The notes below the pieces were generated by a model. That model searched no databases and had not been told where the DNA came from. It saw only the letters and a program-made list of their open reading frames with translations. A stretch of 64,000 nucleotides of DNA, taken from NCBI RefSeq assembly GCF_042682545.1, contig NZ_JBHUHQ010000006.1; one strand, written 5' to 3'. Numbering within the stretch: position 1 is the stretch's first letter; each line of letters starts with the position of its first letter. Positions 7,253 to 17,072 of the stretch are shown in pieces. Made by a program: the position numbers and the translations under genes. Source of the DNA: Ornithinibacillus salinisoli (lineage in GTDB: Bacteria > Bacillota > Bacilli > Bacillales > Amphibacillaceae).

Positions 7253-8965
7253 CTACAACAAACCTTTTTCGATTTCCTTCAATTCATAAAAATACCCTTT
7301 TCGTTCCATCAATTCATCAAAGGTTCCCGCTTCTATAATCGTTCCTTGTTCCATAACGATTATTTGGTCCATCTTCTCTATACCTGTAAGACGATGGCTA
7401 ACTAGTACAAGCGTATCTTTAGCAGCTCGTTCAAAAAGGTTATTATAGACGAATTCCTCTGTTAACGCATCCACCGAAGAGGTAGGCTCATCAAGAAGCC
7501 AAAGCTTACCTTGTTTGAGTAGGGCTCTAGCAATCGCTAATCGTTGCTTTTCTCCACCGGAAAGATTTTCACCTTTTTCATATAAAGAGTCATCTAATGA
7601 AAGGTGCTCCAAGCGAACCGTAGAAAGCATTTTTACCATTTCCTCATCACACAAATCCGTCCTTGCAAGCAGTAAATTATCACGGATTGTACCATAGAAA
7701 AAATGATTTTCCTGTAATACAACATTTGTTTCTCTCCAAATACTTTGCTCTGTTACACGATCAATACAAACTCCATCAATCCATACTTCTCCATGGTTTG
7801 CTTGAATTAATTTCATCATCAATTGCAATAAGGTAGATTTACCAGAACCACTTGGACCAACAATGGCTGTTTTCGAACCTGCTGGTAGCTCTAACGATAT
7901 ATTTTTTAAGGTAGCTCGCCACTCGTCCGGGAATGTAAAATTCACATCATTCATTACAATAGACGGTGATCTTGTGATTGCGAGTTCTACCTGGTCAGCA
8001 TCGTCATCTGATGCTTCCTCTTGTACAACAGAAAATAGCCTTCTTGTAGCTGTCTTTGTGTCCTGAAGGTAAACTGGAAACACCGCCATTGGACTTACAT
8101 CCTCAAAAACTGTTAATGATATCATCACGAGCATAGCTAAAAAAATACCCTCTAATTGTCCATTTACCACGAGAAAAGCACCAAGTAACAACACAACCCA
8201 GGATATAAAGAGGGTTACAAAAGAATTTACTGATTGACTATAAATCATATTAACACTTTCTCGCTTTTGTTCTGACAAATATCGACTTGCAGAATCGTCT
8301 AGCTTTCGTCCTTTTTCATCAAGCATTTGGTTTATTTTCAAATCACGAAAACCATGAAGAAATTCGGTTACCTCTGTCGACAAGGATCCCCTTCCGTCTC
8401 GAACATCACTGTCGATTTTTGCTTGCCTCTTTGCAAACCAAGCTGGAACAACAAAGGTAGTCAATAATAGTCCAATTAATATAACAATCGCTACATATAC
8501 TGAGAAAAATGTCGTGAATATTATCGTACTTAAGAAGACGATAATCAGCACGATCGGTGGATAAAACACACGTAAAAAGAAGTTTTGTAGACTTTCCACG
8601 TCCCCAACAATTCGAGCGAGTAAATCCCCACTTCGGTACCTCTGAAATATCTTTGGTGCTAACGGTTCTAGTTTCTCAAAAAAGGATACACGCAAATTAC
8701 TTAAAATAGTAAAGGTTGCTCTATGAGAAAAGTATCTTTCTGCATATTTACTAATTGCTCTGGTAAACCCCAGCAATTTCACTGTCGAAGTGAGTACAAT
8801 CAACGCATACAAAGGTGGTGCAAATGCAGCTTTAGATATTAAGTATCCACTAGCTGCAAAAAGTCCTACCGCTGCAATCCCCGCTACAAAACCAAAAACG
8901 ATGGAATAAAAAACATCTCTTTTTTCCTTCATTAGCAATCTTACAACCGGTATGAAATCCTTCAT
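7253..8965 (-). CDS. cydC: ABC exporter CydC subunit (cytochrome bd assembly)
   Basis: CydC pairs with CydD as an inner-membrane ABC exporter of thiol compounds or heme needed to assemble bd-type oxidase. The 570-residue protein has six predicted membrane helices in the first 310 residues. An ATPase domain follows: Walker A GPSGSGKSTLL, ABC signature ENLSGGEKQRLAIARAL, Walker B LWLLDEPTSSVD and the H-loop SHR. The start overlaps the cydD stop by ATGA, indicating coupling. It is the last gene of the cydABDC operon. Confidence 0.93.
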   Translation of the reverse strand: MKDFIPVVRLLMKEKRDVFYSIVFGFVAGIAAVGLFAASGYLISKAAFAPPLYALIVLTSTVKLLGFTRAISKYAERYFSHRATFTILSNLRVSFFEKLEPLAPKIFQRYRSGDLLARIVGDVESLQNFFLRVFYPPIVLIIVFLSTIIFTTFFSVYVAIVILIGLLLTTFVVPAWFAKRQAKIDSDVRDGRGSLSTEVTEFLHGFRDLKINQMLDEKGRKLDDSASRYLSEQKRESVNMIYSQSVNSFVTLFISWVVLLLGAFLVVNGQLEGIFLAMLVMISLTVFEDVSPMAVFPVYLQDTKTATRRLFSVVQEEASDDDADQVELAITRSPSIVMNDVNFTFPDEWRATLKNISLELPAGSKTAIVGPSGSGKSTLLQLMMKLIQANHGEVWIDGVCIDRVTEQSIWRETNVVLQENHFFYGTIRDNLLLARTDLCDEEMVKMLSTVRLEHLSLDDSLYEKGENLSGGEKQRLAIARALLKQGKLWLLDEPTSSVDALTEEFVYNNLFERAAKDTLVLVSHRLTGIEKMDQIIVMEQGTIIEAGTFDELMERKGYFYELKEIEKGLL

Positions 8966-10692
8966 GATGCAGTCCCTCCCCGCTGAACAGATACCATTGA
9001 CTTATATGCAGGGACAGATTCCATCAATTCTTCATGACTTCCCGAAGCAATTAATCTACCTTTTTCTAAAAATAAGATCTTATCAGCATGTTTAATTGTA
9101 TGAAGTCGATGAGCAACCGTAATCACGGTTGCATGTTGAGCAAGTTGTTTCATAGAGGCTTGCAATATTTTCTCCGTTTGTAAATCCAGACCAGTCGTAG
9201 GTTCATCAAATAATATGACTGAAGGTTTTTTCAGGAATGCTCTAGCAATCGCTAATCGTTGTTTTTCCCCACCTGATAATCCTCTTCCAGCTTCCCCAAT
9301 CGGAGTATCATAGCCTTTATCAAGAGAACAAACTAAGTCATCTACCCCTGCCTGCTTAGCCGCTTTTTCTATTTCCTCTCGAGATACATGTTCTCCTCCA
9401 CCAATAGAAATATTTTCAGCGATAGTTCCTGAAAAAATAAACGGGTCTTGCGTGATATATCCTAATTGGTCAAACCAGTCCTTCTCACGATAACGATATA
9501 ATCCCTGTCCATTAAGTAAAATCTCCCCTTCTTCAGGTGCCAGTAAACCAGCAAGTAAATGGAGCAATGTAGTTTTTCCCGAACCGCTTCTGCCGACAAT
9601 TGCAATTTGACTATATGGGGTGATCTTCTCATTAATATTGTTTATGGAAAATTGATCTTCTCCATAACGAAAAGCTAGGTTTTGAAGTTCCATTTCTGGT
9701 GGTTCTGTATGATCAATTGCCATCTGACCCCATTTTACCAATTGTTCCTCTTCTGCTAATTCTTCAAAAACCTTTTTTGCTGCTCCCATACTTGTCCGAC
9801 CATTATGAAATGTAGTTCCAAGTTCCTTCAAAGAAGAGAAGAATTCTGGCACCAACACTAATACGAAGAAAGCAGTAAAAAAGGAGATGCTTTGATAAAC
9901 GATTAGTTGTATTGCCAATTCTAATGCGACAATTCCAATACTCAACATGGTTACAACTTCTAGCATAAAGGAAGAGGTAAATGCCACCTTCAATATTTCC
10001 ATTGTTGCATCACGAAATCCTAAACTACTGTTTTCAATCGTTTCTTTTTGCCGCTTCGCCTGACCAAAAAGTTTTAACGTCGTAAGTCCCTGTAATGCAT
10101 CAAGAAACCTCCCAGAGAAGGCGGCTAATTGATCCATTTGCTCTTCTGATTTCACTTTTGTTTTCATACCAATAACAATCATAAAAATAGGAATGAATGG
10201 AGCAGTAACTAACATAATTAATCCTGAATTTACATGTTGTGTGAAAACAATTATGAGAATTAAAATTGGAATAAATGTTGTTTGGATGACTTGTGGGATA
10301 TATTTACTAAAATAATTATCAACTTCATCAACCGCATCCATCATCATGCTAACTTTTCCTCCAGTTTGCCCACGTAAAGAAGACTGTAGAGGGTTTTTAG
10401 CATATTTTTCCATCAATTCTTTTCTTAAGTGTCGTTTTACTTTTGTCGCCATCTCTATTCCTCTTTTACCTTTCCAGTAGTTACCTATCGTTCTCACAAG
10501 TAAAACGAGAAATAGCCCTCCCAATGTTGGAAGGACTTGTGATATGGACTGCTCGTTCAAAAATACACCATCAACAGCTTTTACAAGGAGAAATGCTTGA
10601 AATACAATTGCTGTTCCTATAACAACCGCAACCATAAAGAGAAATAACATATCTTTTTTTTGCGCTGATGCTATTTCTTTTAAACTTTTCAT
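8962..10692 (-). CDS. cydD: ABC exporter CydD subunit (cytochrome bd assembly)
   Basis: This 576-residue half-transporter has an N-terminal membrane domain, Walker A GRSGSGKTTLL, signature GRGLSGGEKQRLAIARAF, Walker B VILFDEPTTGLD and the H-loop AHR. It forms the heterodimer with CydC. The ATG at 10692 follows AGGAG and lies 18 bp after cydB. Position within the oxidase operon supports CydD rather than a generic exporter. Confidence 0.93.
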   Translation of the reverse strand: MKSLKEIASAQKKDMLFLFMVAVVIGTAIVFQAFLLVKAVDGVFLNEQSISQVLPTLGGLFLVLLVRTIGNYWKGKRGIEMATKVKRHLRKELMEKYAKNPLQSSLRGQTGGKVSMMMDAVDEVDNYFSKYIPQVIQTTFIPILILIIVFTQHVNSGLIMLVTAPFIPIFMIVIGMKTKVKSEEQMDQLAAFSGRFLDALQGLTTLKLFGQAKRQKETIENSSLGFRDATMEILKVAFTSSFMLEVVTMLSIGIVALELAIQLIVYQSISFFTAFFVLVLVPEFFSSLKELGTTFHNGRTSMGAAKKVFEELAEEEQLVKWGQMAIDHTEPPEMELQNLAFRYGEDQFSINNINEKITPYSQIAIVGRSGSGKTTLLHLLAGLLAPEEGEILLNGQGLYRYREKDWFDQLGYITQDPFIFSGTIAENISIGGGEHVSREEIEKAAKQAGVDDLVCSLDKGYDTPIGEAGRGLSGGEKQRLAIARAFLKKPSVILFDEPTTGLDLQTEKILQASMKQLAQHATVITVAHRLHTIKHADKILFLEKGRLIASGSHEELMESVPAYKSMVSVQRGGTAS

Positions 10693-10710
10693 ATAAACGA
10701 TTCTCCTCGA

Positions 10711-11724
10711 TTATTTTTTCCCTCTAACATAATCCGCATCGAATAAAAATAACTTCATTAATAGTATCAACGAAGGAACTAATAATAATAACCCTGCTAT
10801 GAATACTATTACCAACGCAATTCCCATCGATTCATGGGTAGCACTATGTTGGATTGTAATATACGGATCAAGAATGAATGGGTAATGACCAATACCATAC
10901 GCAAAGAATGCGAATAAAAATTGTAGCATGACACTGATAAACGCAAGACCATAATACTTTCCAGCGTAAAGAAGTAGCATCGCAATCATAAAGAATCCGA
11001 CCGATAAGCCGAGCATCCACCATAAATCCATCATATTGTTAAAGTGTCTTTCATTGTGTTGACCTAAAAAGATGAAGGCTGTTAGGGCCGCAATAATTGT
11101 AGGGGTACTCCAAAACAATGCATATCCCCGTACTAATTTTAAAGCAGCATGATCATTCGCACGAGAAGCATAAAAAGTAAGGAATGTAGCACTAATAAAC
11201 AATACCGAAACAACTGCTAAACCGACAATACTCCAAGATAATGGACTTGTGAAAAGATCCAGATAGTTTAACGTAACAGCTCCACCTTCTTCAACAATAA
11301 ATCCACCTTCTGACAAGGTTAGTGCAACAGACAATGATGCGGGAATAAATAACCCCGTCGCTCCATACAAAAACATATACACATTACTGTTTTTGGAACC
11401 GTAATTTTCAAACGCATAAAACGAGCCTCTAATAGCTAGCAATATAATCCCTATGCTCCCAGGTACTAATAATGCTGCACCATAGTAATAAGCAGTATCT
11501 GGGAAAAAGCCAACAACTCCAACAAAGAAAAATACAAAAAACACATTGGTTACTTCCCAAACAGGGGATAAATACCTTGCTATTAAACGATTAATGATAT
11601 GGTCCTTCTTCGTCACCTTTGCATAATAGGCAAAGAATCCTGCACCGAAGTCAACCGACGCAACGATTAAATACCCATATAAGAATAGCCATAATACTGT
11701 AATACCAATGATCTCATAACTCAT
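10711..11724 (-). CDS. cydB: cytochrome bd-type quinol oxidase subunit II
   Basis: CydB is the second membrane subunit of the bd-type quinol oxidase, which passes electrons from quinol to oxygen. The 337-residue protein has about eight membrane helices and the conserved early segments FDFGAGFF-like (SVDFGAGFFAYY) and SPVWEVTNVFFVFF. The sequence is closer to what I recall of YthB/CIO-type subunits than to classical CydB. It overlaps cydA by four bases (ATGA). Confidence 0.85.
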   Translation of the reverse strand: MSYEIIGITVLWLFLYGYLIVASVDFGAGFFAYYAKVTKKDHIINRLIARYLSPVWEVTNVFFVFFFVGVVGFFPDTAYYYGAALLVPGSIGIILLAIRGSFYAFENYGSKNSNVYMFLYGATGLFIPASLSVALTLSEGGFIVEEGGAVTLNYLDLFTSPLSWSIVGLAVVSVLFISATFLTFYASRANDHAALKLVRGYALFWSTPTIIAALTAFIFLGQHNERHFNNMMDLWWMLGLSVGFFMIAMLLLYAGKYYGLAFISVMLQFLFAFFAYGIGHYPFILDPYITIQHSATHESMGIALVIVFIAGLLLLVPSLILLMKLFLFDADYVRGKK

Positions 11725-13076
11725 TTCGTATCACCCTTTTCTAGTGTAGGGTACTGTTTCTCTAGCTCTGCCTCTACCGGAGTATTTCGAAATAGCTTTC
11801 TTAATATAACGACACATAGAGTTCCAAGTACGATATATAATGCTAAGAACAATATGAACATAATACCCACATAAGGTGAATTAGTCGCTGCCTCTTCTAC
11901 TGTCATATATCCACGTAATATCCAAGGCTGTCGACCTTCTTCTGCATAGATCCAGCCAAATTCAATGGCCAACATAGCTAGTGGCCCACTTAAAACAATT
12001 AAAGATAAGATGCCTTTATGATGTTCATTCCATTTCTTGACCCTACTAAAGATCAAATAAAGCATAGATATCCCCACTAGCGTAAAACCAATCATTACCA
12101 TTAAATCAAACATATAATGCACCCATAATGGTGGTCTCACATCTTCTGGAAACTCTTCTAAACCAATCACCTCTGCATTAAAATCACCATGTGCTAAGAA
12201 ACTTAGGAACTTAGGGATTCGAATTTCTCCGATAGCTTCATGGGCATCATTCAACCAACCAAACACGATAAGATCCGCGCCCGCTTCGGTTTCAAAATGC
12301 CACTCCGCAGCAGCCAATTTTTCTGGTTGATGTTCGGCAAGAAACTTCGCAGAAACATCTCCTGCTAAAACGGATAAGATACCGAAAATTAATACTAATG
12401 TCATCGTTAACTGCAAGGCTTTCTTATGATAATCAGATGTTTTCTTTTTCAATATCATAAATGCAGTAATCGCAGCAAGGATAGCTGCTACGGTTACATA
12501 TGCTGTTGTTAATACATGAAATACTTTCGTAGGTGTAGCAGGGTTCAACATGGCCGCAATCGGGTTAACAGCCGCGAAGTGACCGTTGTCTAGTAGGAAC
12601 CCCTCTGGAGTGTTCATAAAACCATTTACCGTGGTAATAAACACGGCAGACATTCCAGCACCAATTACTACGGGTAATGTTAATAACCAGTGAGTAAATG
12701 GTTTCTTAAAACGATCCCAAGTGTATAAGTATATCCCAAGGAAAATTGCTTCAAAGAAAAACGCAAAAACTTCCATAAATAACGGTAAAGCTATGACGTT
12801 TCCAGCAACTTGCATAAAGTTGGGCCATAGCAAGGATAGCTGCAACCCAATGGCGGTTCCCGTCACAACACCTATTGCAACAGTTATGACAAACCCTCTA
12901 GCCCACCTTCTGGCCAGCATCAAGTAATGAGTATCTTTCTTTTTAATCCCAAGGAACTCAGCAACAGAGATCATTAATGGCATGCCCACACCTAATGTTG
13001 CAAAAATTATATGAAAACCAAGTGTTAATGACGTAAGTAACCGACTCATTAAAACTGGATCTAAATCCATCAACAT
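11721..13076 (-). CDS. cydA: cytochrome bd-type quinol oxidase subunit I
   Basis: CydA carries the hemes and quinol site of the bd-type oxidase. The 451-residue protein has conserved GFHIIFATLG (heme-ligand His near residue 22), GVVTGTAIGLQ, KVFHVLTTAY (second heme His) and GWIYAEEGRQPW (Glu and GRQPW of the family). The quinol loop is short. The N-terminal half resembles YthA/CIO-type oxidases more than B. subtilis CydA, which is a judgement from memory. ATG at 13076 follows AAGGAGG. It heads the cydABDC operon behind a Rex-like palindrome. Confidence 0.87.
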   Translation of the reverse strand: MLMDLDPVLMSRLLTSLTLGFHIIFATLGVGMPLMISVAEFLGIKKKDTHYLMLARRWARGFVITVAIGVVTGTAIGLQLSLLWPNFMQVAGNVIALPLFMEVFAFFFEAIFLGIYLYTWDRFKKPFTHWLLTLPVVIGAGMSAVFITTVNGFMNTPEGFLLDNGHFAAVNPIAAMLNPATPTKVFHVLTTAYVTVAAILAAITAFMILKKKTSDYHKKALQLTMTLVLIFGILSVLAGDVSAKFLAEHQPEKLAAAEWHFETEAGADLIVFGWLNDAHEAIGEIRIPKFLSFLAHGDFNAEVIGLEEFPEDVRPPLWVHYMFDLMVMIGFTLVGISMLYLIFSRVKKWNEHHKGILSLIVLSGPLAMLAIEFGWIYAEEGRQPWILRGYMTVEEAATNSPYVGIMFILFLALYIVLGTLCVVILRKLFRNTPVEAELEKQYPTLEKGDTK

Positions 13077-13104
13077 GTATAGCCCTCCTTCGGGAAAAAC
13101 ATAC

Positions 13105-13124
13105 TTTGTTCATTAATGAACAAA
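13105..13124 (-). promoter_or_regulatory. Rex-like palindrome upstream of cydA
   Basis: A perfect 20-bp palindrome, TTTGTTCATTAATGAACAAA, lies 29 bp upstream of cydA. Its TTGTxxx-N4-xxxACAA layout matches the shape of Rex sites (TTGTGAA-N4-TTCACAA), the NADH-sensing repressor of cyd operons, although the inner bases differ. Assignment to Rex is inferred. Confidence 0.5.
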
Positions 13125-13331
13125 CATAATTATAAAAAATGAAGAAAAGTATTCTCGATTAATATTTATTTTCCACTATATCCATAGTATAAAACATTTT
13201 CATGGAATATTACACATGATGGGTTGACAATTGCTTGACATTTTATGACTAGATTTTTTTACAGTAGACCGTTTTATATACTTAGTATATGAAATTATTC
13301 AATATGTAAACGAAAAAGGAGACATTCCACA

Positions 13332-13397
13332 ATGCATGGAGCGGTATTTCTTAAAACAGCTTCACCTGAAAGTATTCGTGGACATCAAGTACATTAA
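13332..13397 (+). CDS. possible 21-codon ORF between cydA and helD
   Basis: An ATG at 13332 lies 10 bp after AAGGAG and opens a 21-codon frame (MHGAVFLKTASPESIRGHQVH). A 37-codon frame starts four bases later in another phase. The rest of 13125-13550 has no longer gene; two TTGACA motifs at 13224 and 13235 could be promoter elements. It may be a short peptide or the remnant of a lost gene. Confidence 0.25.
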   Translation: MHGAVFLKTASPESIRGHQVH

Positions 13398-13555
13398 TGG
13401 ATCTAACTACTGCATGTATGCCTATCTTTTCTATTACATGAGAAACTGATGTCATTAGCCCTTTTATAATCGTATTTGTCACATTTAATATATTTCACCA
13501 TGTCATATATCTTTTTCACTATCTATTTTCATTACAAAGTGAAGACTATAAACCA

Positions 13556-13591
13556 TAAAAAACCTCATCGGTATTTTTCTACCGATGAGGC
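13556..13591 (-). terminator. terminator of helD
   Basis: The stem CCTCATCGGTA and its complement are followed on the minus strand by a T-rich run, 23 bp past the helD stop. Confidence 0.8.
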
Positions 13592-13613
13592 ATAGTTAAC
13601 TGGGAAATGCATT

Positions 13614-15923
13614 TTATGTCGTCGATTGAATCAATTCATACGTATTACGTTGCACCTCATCTATAAAGAAACATGGTTCTCCTTCAACGATCAATACGAG
13701 CTCATGCATCGCTCGTGTACACGCTGTATAAAACAGTGTCCGATCTGATTCCTCTACATAATATTGATCAGAGGCATTGGGAATAATGACACCATCAAAT
13801 TCAATTCCTTTTGCCAAATAAATCGGTAACACCAATAAACCTCTTGTGAAAGAATAGGTTTCTTCATTAATCATGTGGACAGGGAGTTGCCCGTGTAAAA
13901 GCTCATATATCTCCTTGCTTTCTTGAAGGGTCTTACAAATAATTGCTATCGTTTCGTTACCTTTATCTTGAAGTTCTTCTATCACATGTATTAATACTTC
14001 TCTTTTTTGGCTTTCCTCATTCACTTGAATAACCTTAGGTAAGTTTCCTTCCCTTTCGAATGCTTCTATCAACTCTTCTCCAGGTGCAAACTTCTTTGTG
14101 AATTCGACAATTTGCTTCGTGGAACGATAACTTTTTGTCAATGTGATTCGTTCATGACTACTTTCTAAGCTATGCGGTACCAAGGGGTTTTCTTTTGTCG
14201 CTAATGAATAGATTGCCTGGTTAATATCGCCTAATAGCGTCATTCTTGTATAAGGGAATATATGCTTTATATAAGCATATTGAAACGCAGAGTAATCCTG
14301 TGCCTCATCAACAAATAAATGCCTGACTGATCGATCCGCATTATCTCCTAGTAACTTACCTTGGAAATACACATAAGGAGTCGCATCCTCCCACGTCAAA
14401 AATCGATTAGATAAATTCTTGGACGTTTGAACAGCTATTTGCCCCCACTCTGACGGAACATCCACATTTACAGTCCCTTCATGAAACAGTTTATAATAAG
14501 TTGCTAATACATGAACAAACTTGAATTGTTTCACCTGTTTTTTGATGCGAGCAAAAAATCGTTTAACAACTGCTTCCCGCAAAATATCTTCCTCCATACT
14601 CACATCATCGTCATTATCTTCATAATGAGCTTTTAAGTATGCTTCTTTATCCAATAACTCAACCTGTTCCATTACCCAATCTTTATCTTTTTCTACCTTT
14701 TGGTGGTTTTGTAACTCCTTCAACAACCATTTCACAACGATTTCCATTTTATTTGGGATGGAAATCTCCTTATTTAAAGAGTAGAAATAATTCTTGATAT
14801 CTTCTTTGGAAATGAGAATACGCTTTTGAAACGTAATATTTTTGAAGTGCAATCCATCTTCTTCTAATTGAGTTAAAAAGTCATCAATAAGCTTCATAAA
14901 TGCAATACTTGATTTATAATCCATGCCTTTTACTCTCGTTTGATAACTATTACTTTCTTTTTGTGTAAGTACATATTCCATTTGTTCAAAAGGCGACTCT
15001 ATTGTAATGCTATCATCGATCTTATCTTTTAAATAATCCAAAAATGTAGTTTGCCTTACATTTGCTTCCCCTAACTCAGGTAGGACATTTGATATATAGC
15101 TTGAAAAGAGCGGATTCGGCGAAAACATAACAACATTATCAGCATGAAGCTTCTCCCGATACCTATACATTAAATAGGCAATACGCTGCAAAGCGGCGGA
15201 AGTTTTTCCACTTCCTGCAACACCTTGTACAATTAGCAAACTACTTCGCTCATTTCTGATTATCATATTCTGTTCTTGTTGAATCGTAGCAACAATATTT
15301 TTCATTGATGAACTAGCATTGTTACCAAGAGCTTGTTGCAATAATTCGTCTCCTATTGTGACACCTGTATCAAACATTCCCTTAATTTTGCCTTGTCTAA
15401 TAATAAATTGTCTTTTTAATGTAATTTCACCAGAGATTGTTCCATCTAGCGTCTCATATGACGCTAGCCCCGGAGAAAAGTCATAATAAAGACTAGATAT
15501 GGGAGCACGCCAATCATATATTAAAAAATTTTCGTCTTCGTGATCCATCATTGAATTAATTCCAATATAGATTGAATCCGCTTCTGTTTCACGATCCTCT
15601 ATAAAATCTATACGCCCAAAGTATGGTGAATCCTTTAATCTTTTTAACGTTTTCAGCTGTTCATCCATTATCCCATGGATCTGCTCTCTTTGCGCCAGCA
15701 ATTCTGCTTGTTGTTTCATGCTCGCTTCTGTTTCAATGATATCATCTGGTTCATCCAAATTAATCTTTACATCATCCCAAAAAGTCTTTCGCAGTTCAAT
15801 TACATCTTCTTGTAATCCTTTTGACTTAGTATATAATTGTTGTGCTTTCTGGTTGATTTCATCAATGACAAAATCTACTCGTTTTTGTTCATTAGCACGA
15901 CTATTTGCTTCTTTACTCATCAT
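13614..15923 (-). CDS. helD: RNA polymerase recycling helicase HelD
   Basis: HelD is a superfamily 1 ATPase that releases stalled RNA polymerase from DNA. The product, about 769 residues, starts with a coiled-coil arm (residues 10-110) that in known structures enters the polymerase channel. Walker A follows (GVAGSGKTSAALQRI), then Walker B LFVDEAQDYSAFQ, the TLTKSYRST motif and late helicase motifs (AKGIEFDGVII). The upstream TTG in this frame overlaps the ribosome site AGGAG, so ATG at 15923 is the better start. It is divergent from the patatin-like gene. Confidence 0.88.
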   Translation of the reverse strand: MMSKEANSRANEQKRVDFVIDEINQKAQQLYTKSKGLQEDVIELRKTFWDDVKINLDEPDDIIETEASMKQQAELLAQREQIHGIMDEQLKTLKRLKDSPYFGRIDFIEDRETEADSIYIGINSMMDHEDENFLIYDWRAPISSLYYDFSPGLASYETLDGTISGEITLKRQFIIRQGKIKGMFDTGVTIGDELLQQALGNNASSSMKNIVATIQQEQNMIIRNERSSLLIVQGVAGSGKTSAALQRIAYLMYRYREKLHADNVVMFSPNPLFSSYISNVLPELGEANVRQTTFLDYLKDKIDDSITIESPFEQMEYVLTQKESNSYQTRVKGMDYKSSIAFMKLIDDFLTQLEEDGLHFKNITFQKRILISKEDIKNYFYSLNKEISIPNKMEIVVKWLLKELQNHQKVEKDKDWVMEQVELLDKEAYLKAHYEDNDDDVSMEEDILREAVVKRFFARIKKQVKQFKFVHVLATYYKLFHEGTVNVDVPSEWGQIAVQTSKNLSNRFLTWEDATPYVYFQGKLLGDNADRSVRHLFVDEAQDYSAFQYAYIKHIFPYTRMTLLGDINQAIYSLATKENPLVPHSLESSHERITLTKSYRSTKQIVEFTKKFAPGEELIEAFEREGNLPKVIQVNEESQKREVLIHVIEELQDKGNETIAIICKTLQESKEIYELLHGQLPVHMINEETYSFTRGLLVLPIYLAKGIEFDGVIIPNASDQYYVEESDRTLFYTACTRAMHELVLIVEGEPCFFIDEVQRNTYELIQSTT

Positions 15924-15950
15924 ACCAACTCCTAACAAAAATGTTTTTAG

Positions 15951-15980
15951 TTGACTTCACGAAACCAGAAGTGTTATAAT
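15951..15980 (+). promoter_or_regulatory. strong sigma-A promoter
   Basis: TTGACT and TATAAT are 18 bp apart. The promoter points toward the patatin-like gene about 190 bp away. Confidence 0.65.
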
Positions 15981-16056
15981 ATAATTGGGTACTTATATTA
16001 TAAATAGATTCATAAGTCATAACTAATTTAGTTTACCATCTTTATAAACCAATTAC

Positions 16057-16116
16057 AACCCATCAGACCGAGATAATATTCACTAGAATGTTATTCTAGC
16101 CTGGTGGGTTTATTTT
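16057..16116 (+). terminator. nested hairpin in leader of patatin-like gene
   Basis: An outer stem (AACCCATCAG with CTGGTGGGTT, one G-T pair) encloses an inner perfect hairpin CTAGAAT-GTT-ATTCTAG, followed by a T-rich stretch. It lies between the promoter at 15951 and the next gene. It could attenuate that gene or end a small RNA of about 125 nt. Confidence 0.45.
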
Positions 16117-16171
16117 AAAACGTTGGACTATAATTACATAACACTAGTTACACGAAACAAAGGAAGTGTAT

Positions 16172-17068
16172 ATGTTGAAATATAATGCAAACCTTGTTTT
16201 AGAAGGCGGCGGTATGAGGGGGGCATATACTGCTGGTGTACTTGATTTTTTTCATGATAAGGAAATTAACTTCCAGCTTGTTACTTCTACTTCATCATCC
16301 GCACTTATCGGGAGCTCCTATGTAGCAAGCCAGCGTGGAAGAAACTACAGAATTCTTCAAGAAATCGGAAACAACAAACAATCCATATCTATTCGTAATC
16401 TGATTCAGCATAAGGAATTATTTAGCATGGACTTTATATTTGATAAACTATCCAACGAGTCTGCATCTCTAGATTTTACTGCATTTTCAAATTCCTCGAC
16501 TAAATTTATAATTGGCACGACTGATTTAGACACAGGTAAACCAATTTATCACAGCCACTATAAATCAAAGTCCGATTTATTAACTCTTATTCGAGCGTCA
16601 TGCTCATTACCTATTCTCGCTCCGAGTATTACATATGAAGGTACCGAAATAATGGATGGTGGAATTTCCGAAGCCATTCCAATTAGTCCTTCGATTGAAA
16701 GTGGATCCCAGAAGCATGTAATCGTACTAACAAGGAACGAAGGATATATTAAAAAACCTACCCGACTTACTTGGTTATTTAAAAAGGTCTTTAAAGATTA
16801 TCCTAATTTTGTAAGGTTATTACAGACCCGTCATCAGCTTTATAATAAAACAACTGAAATTCTTGCTGGGATGGAACAGCGAGGAGAAGCATTTATTATA
16901 CGTCCAACAAAACCTTTACAAGCTAGTAGAGTTGAAAAAAACAGCAAAAAGCTCCACGGATTATATATACAAGGATATAAACAGGCAGAAAATAGTTTTG
17001 GAGATTTACAACGATTCTTGGAAAACTCAAACCAATCTTATTACTTCCAAGAAAATATTTCTTCTTAA
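16172..17068 (+). CDS. patatin-like phospholipase family protein, atypical
   Basis: This protein of about 298 residues has the patatin oxyanion segment LEGGGMRGAYTAGVLDFF and the Asp of the Ser-Asp dyad in EIMDGGISEAIPI. The nucleophile elbow is unusual: where the family has GxSxG, this protein reads TSTSSSAL. The Ser is kept but both glycines are replaced by serine. It may be a lipid acyl hydrolase with altered activity, or inactive. ATG at 16172 is spaced well from AAAGGAAG; an in-frame GTG six bases earlier is less likely. Confidence 0.8.
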   Translation: MLKYNANLVLEGGGMRGAYTAGVLDFFHDKEINFQLVTSTSSSALIGSSYVASQRGRNYRILQEIGNNKQSISIRNLIQHKELFSMDFIFDKLSNESASLDFTAFSNSSTKFIIGTTDLDTGKPIYHSHYKSKSDLLTLIRASCSLPILAPSITYEGTEIMDGGISEAIPISPSIESGSQKHVIVLTRNEGYIKKPTRLTWLFKKVFKDYPNFVRLLQTRHQLYNKTTEILAGMEQRGEAFIIRPTKPLQASRVEKNSKKLHGLYIQGYKQAENSFGDLQRFLENSNQSYYFQENISS

Positions 17069-17072
17069 AGAC

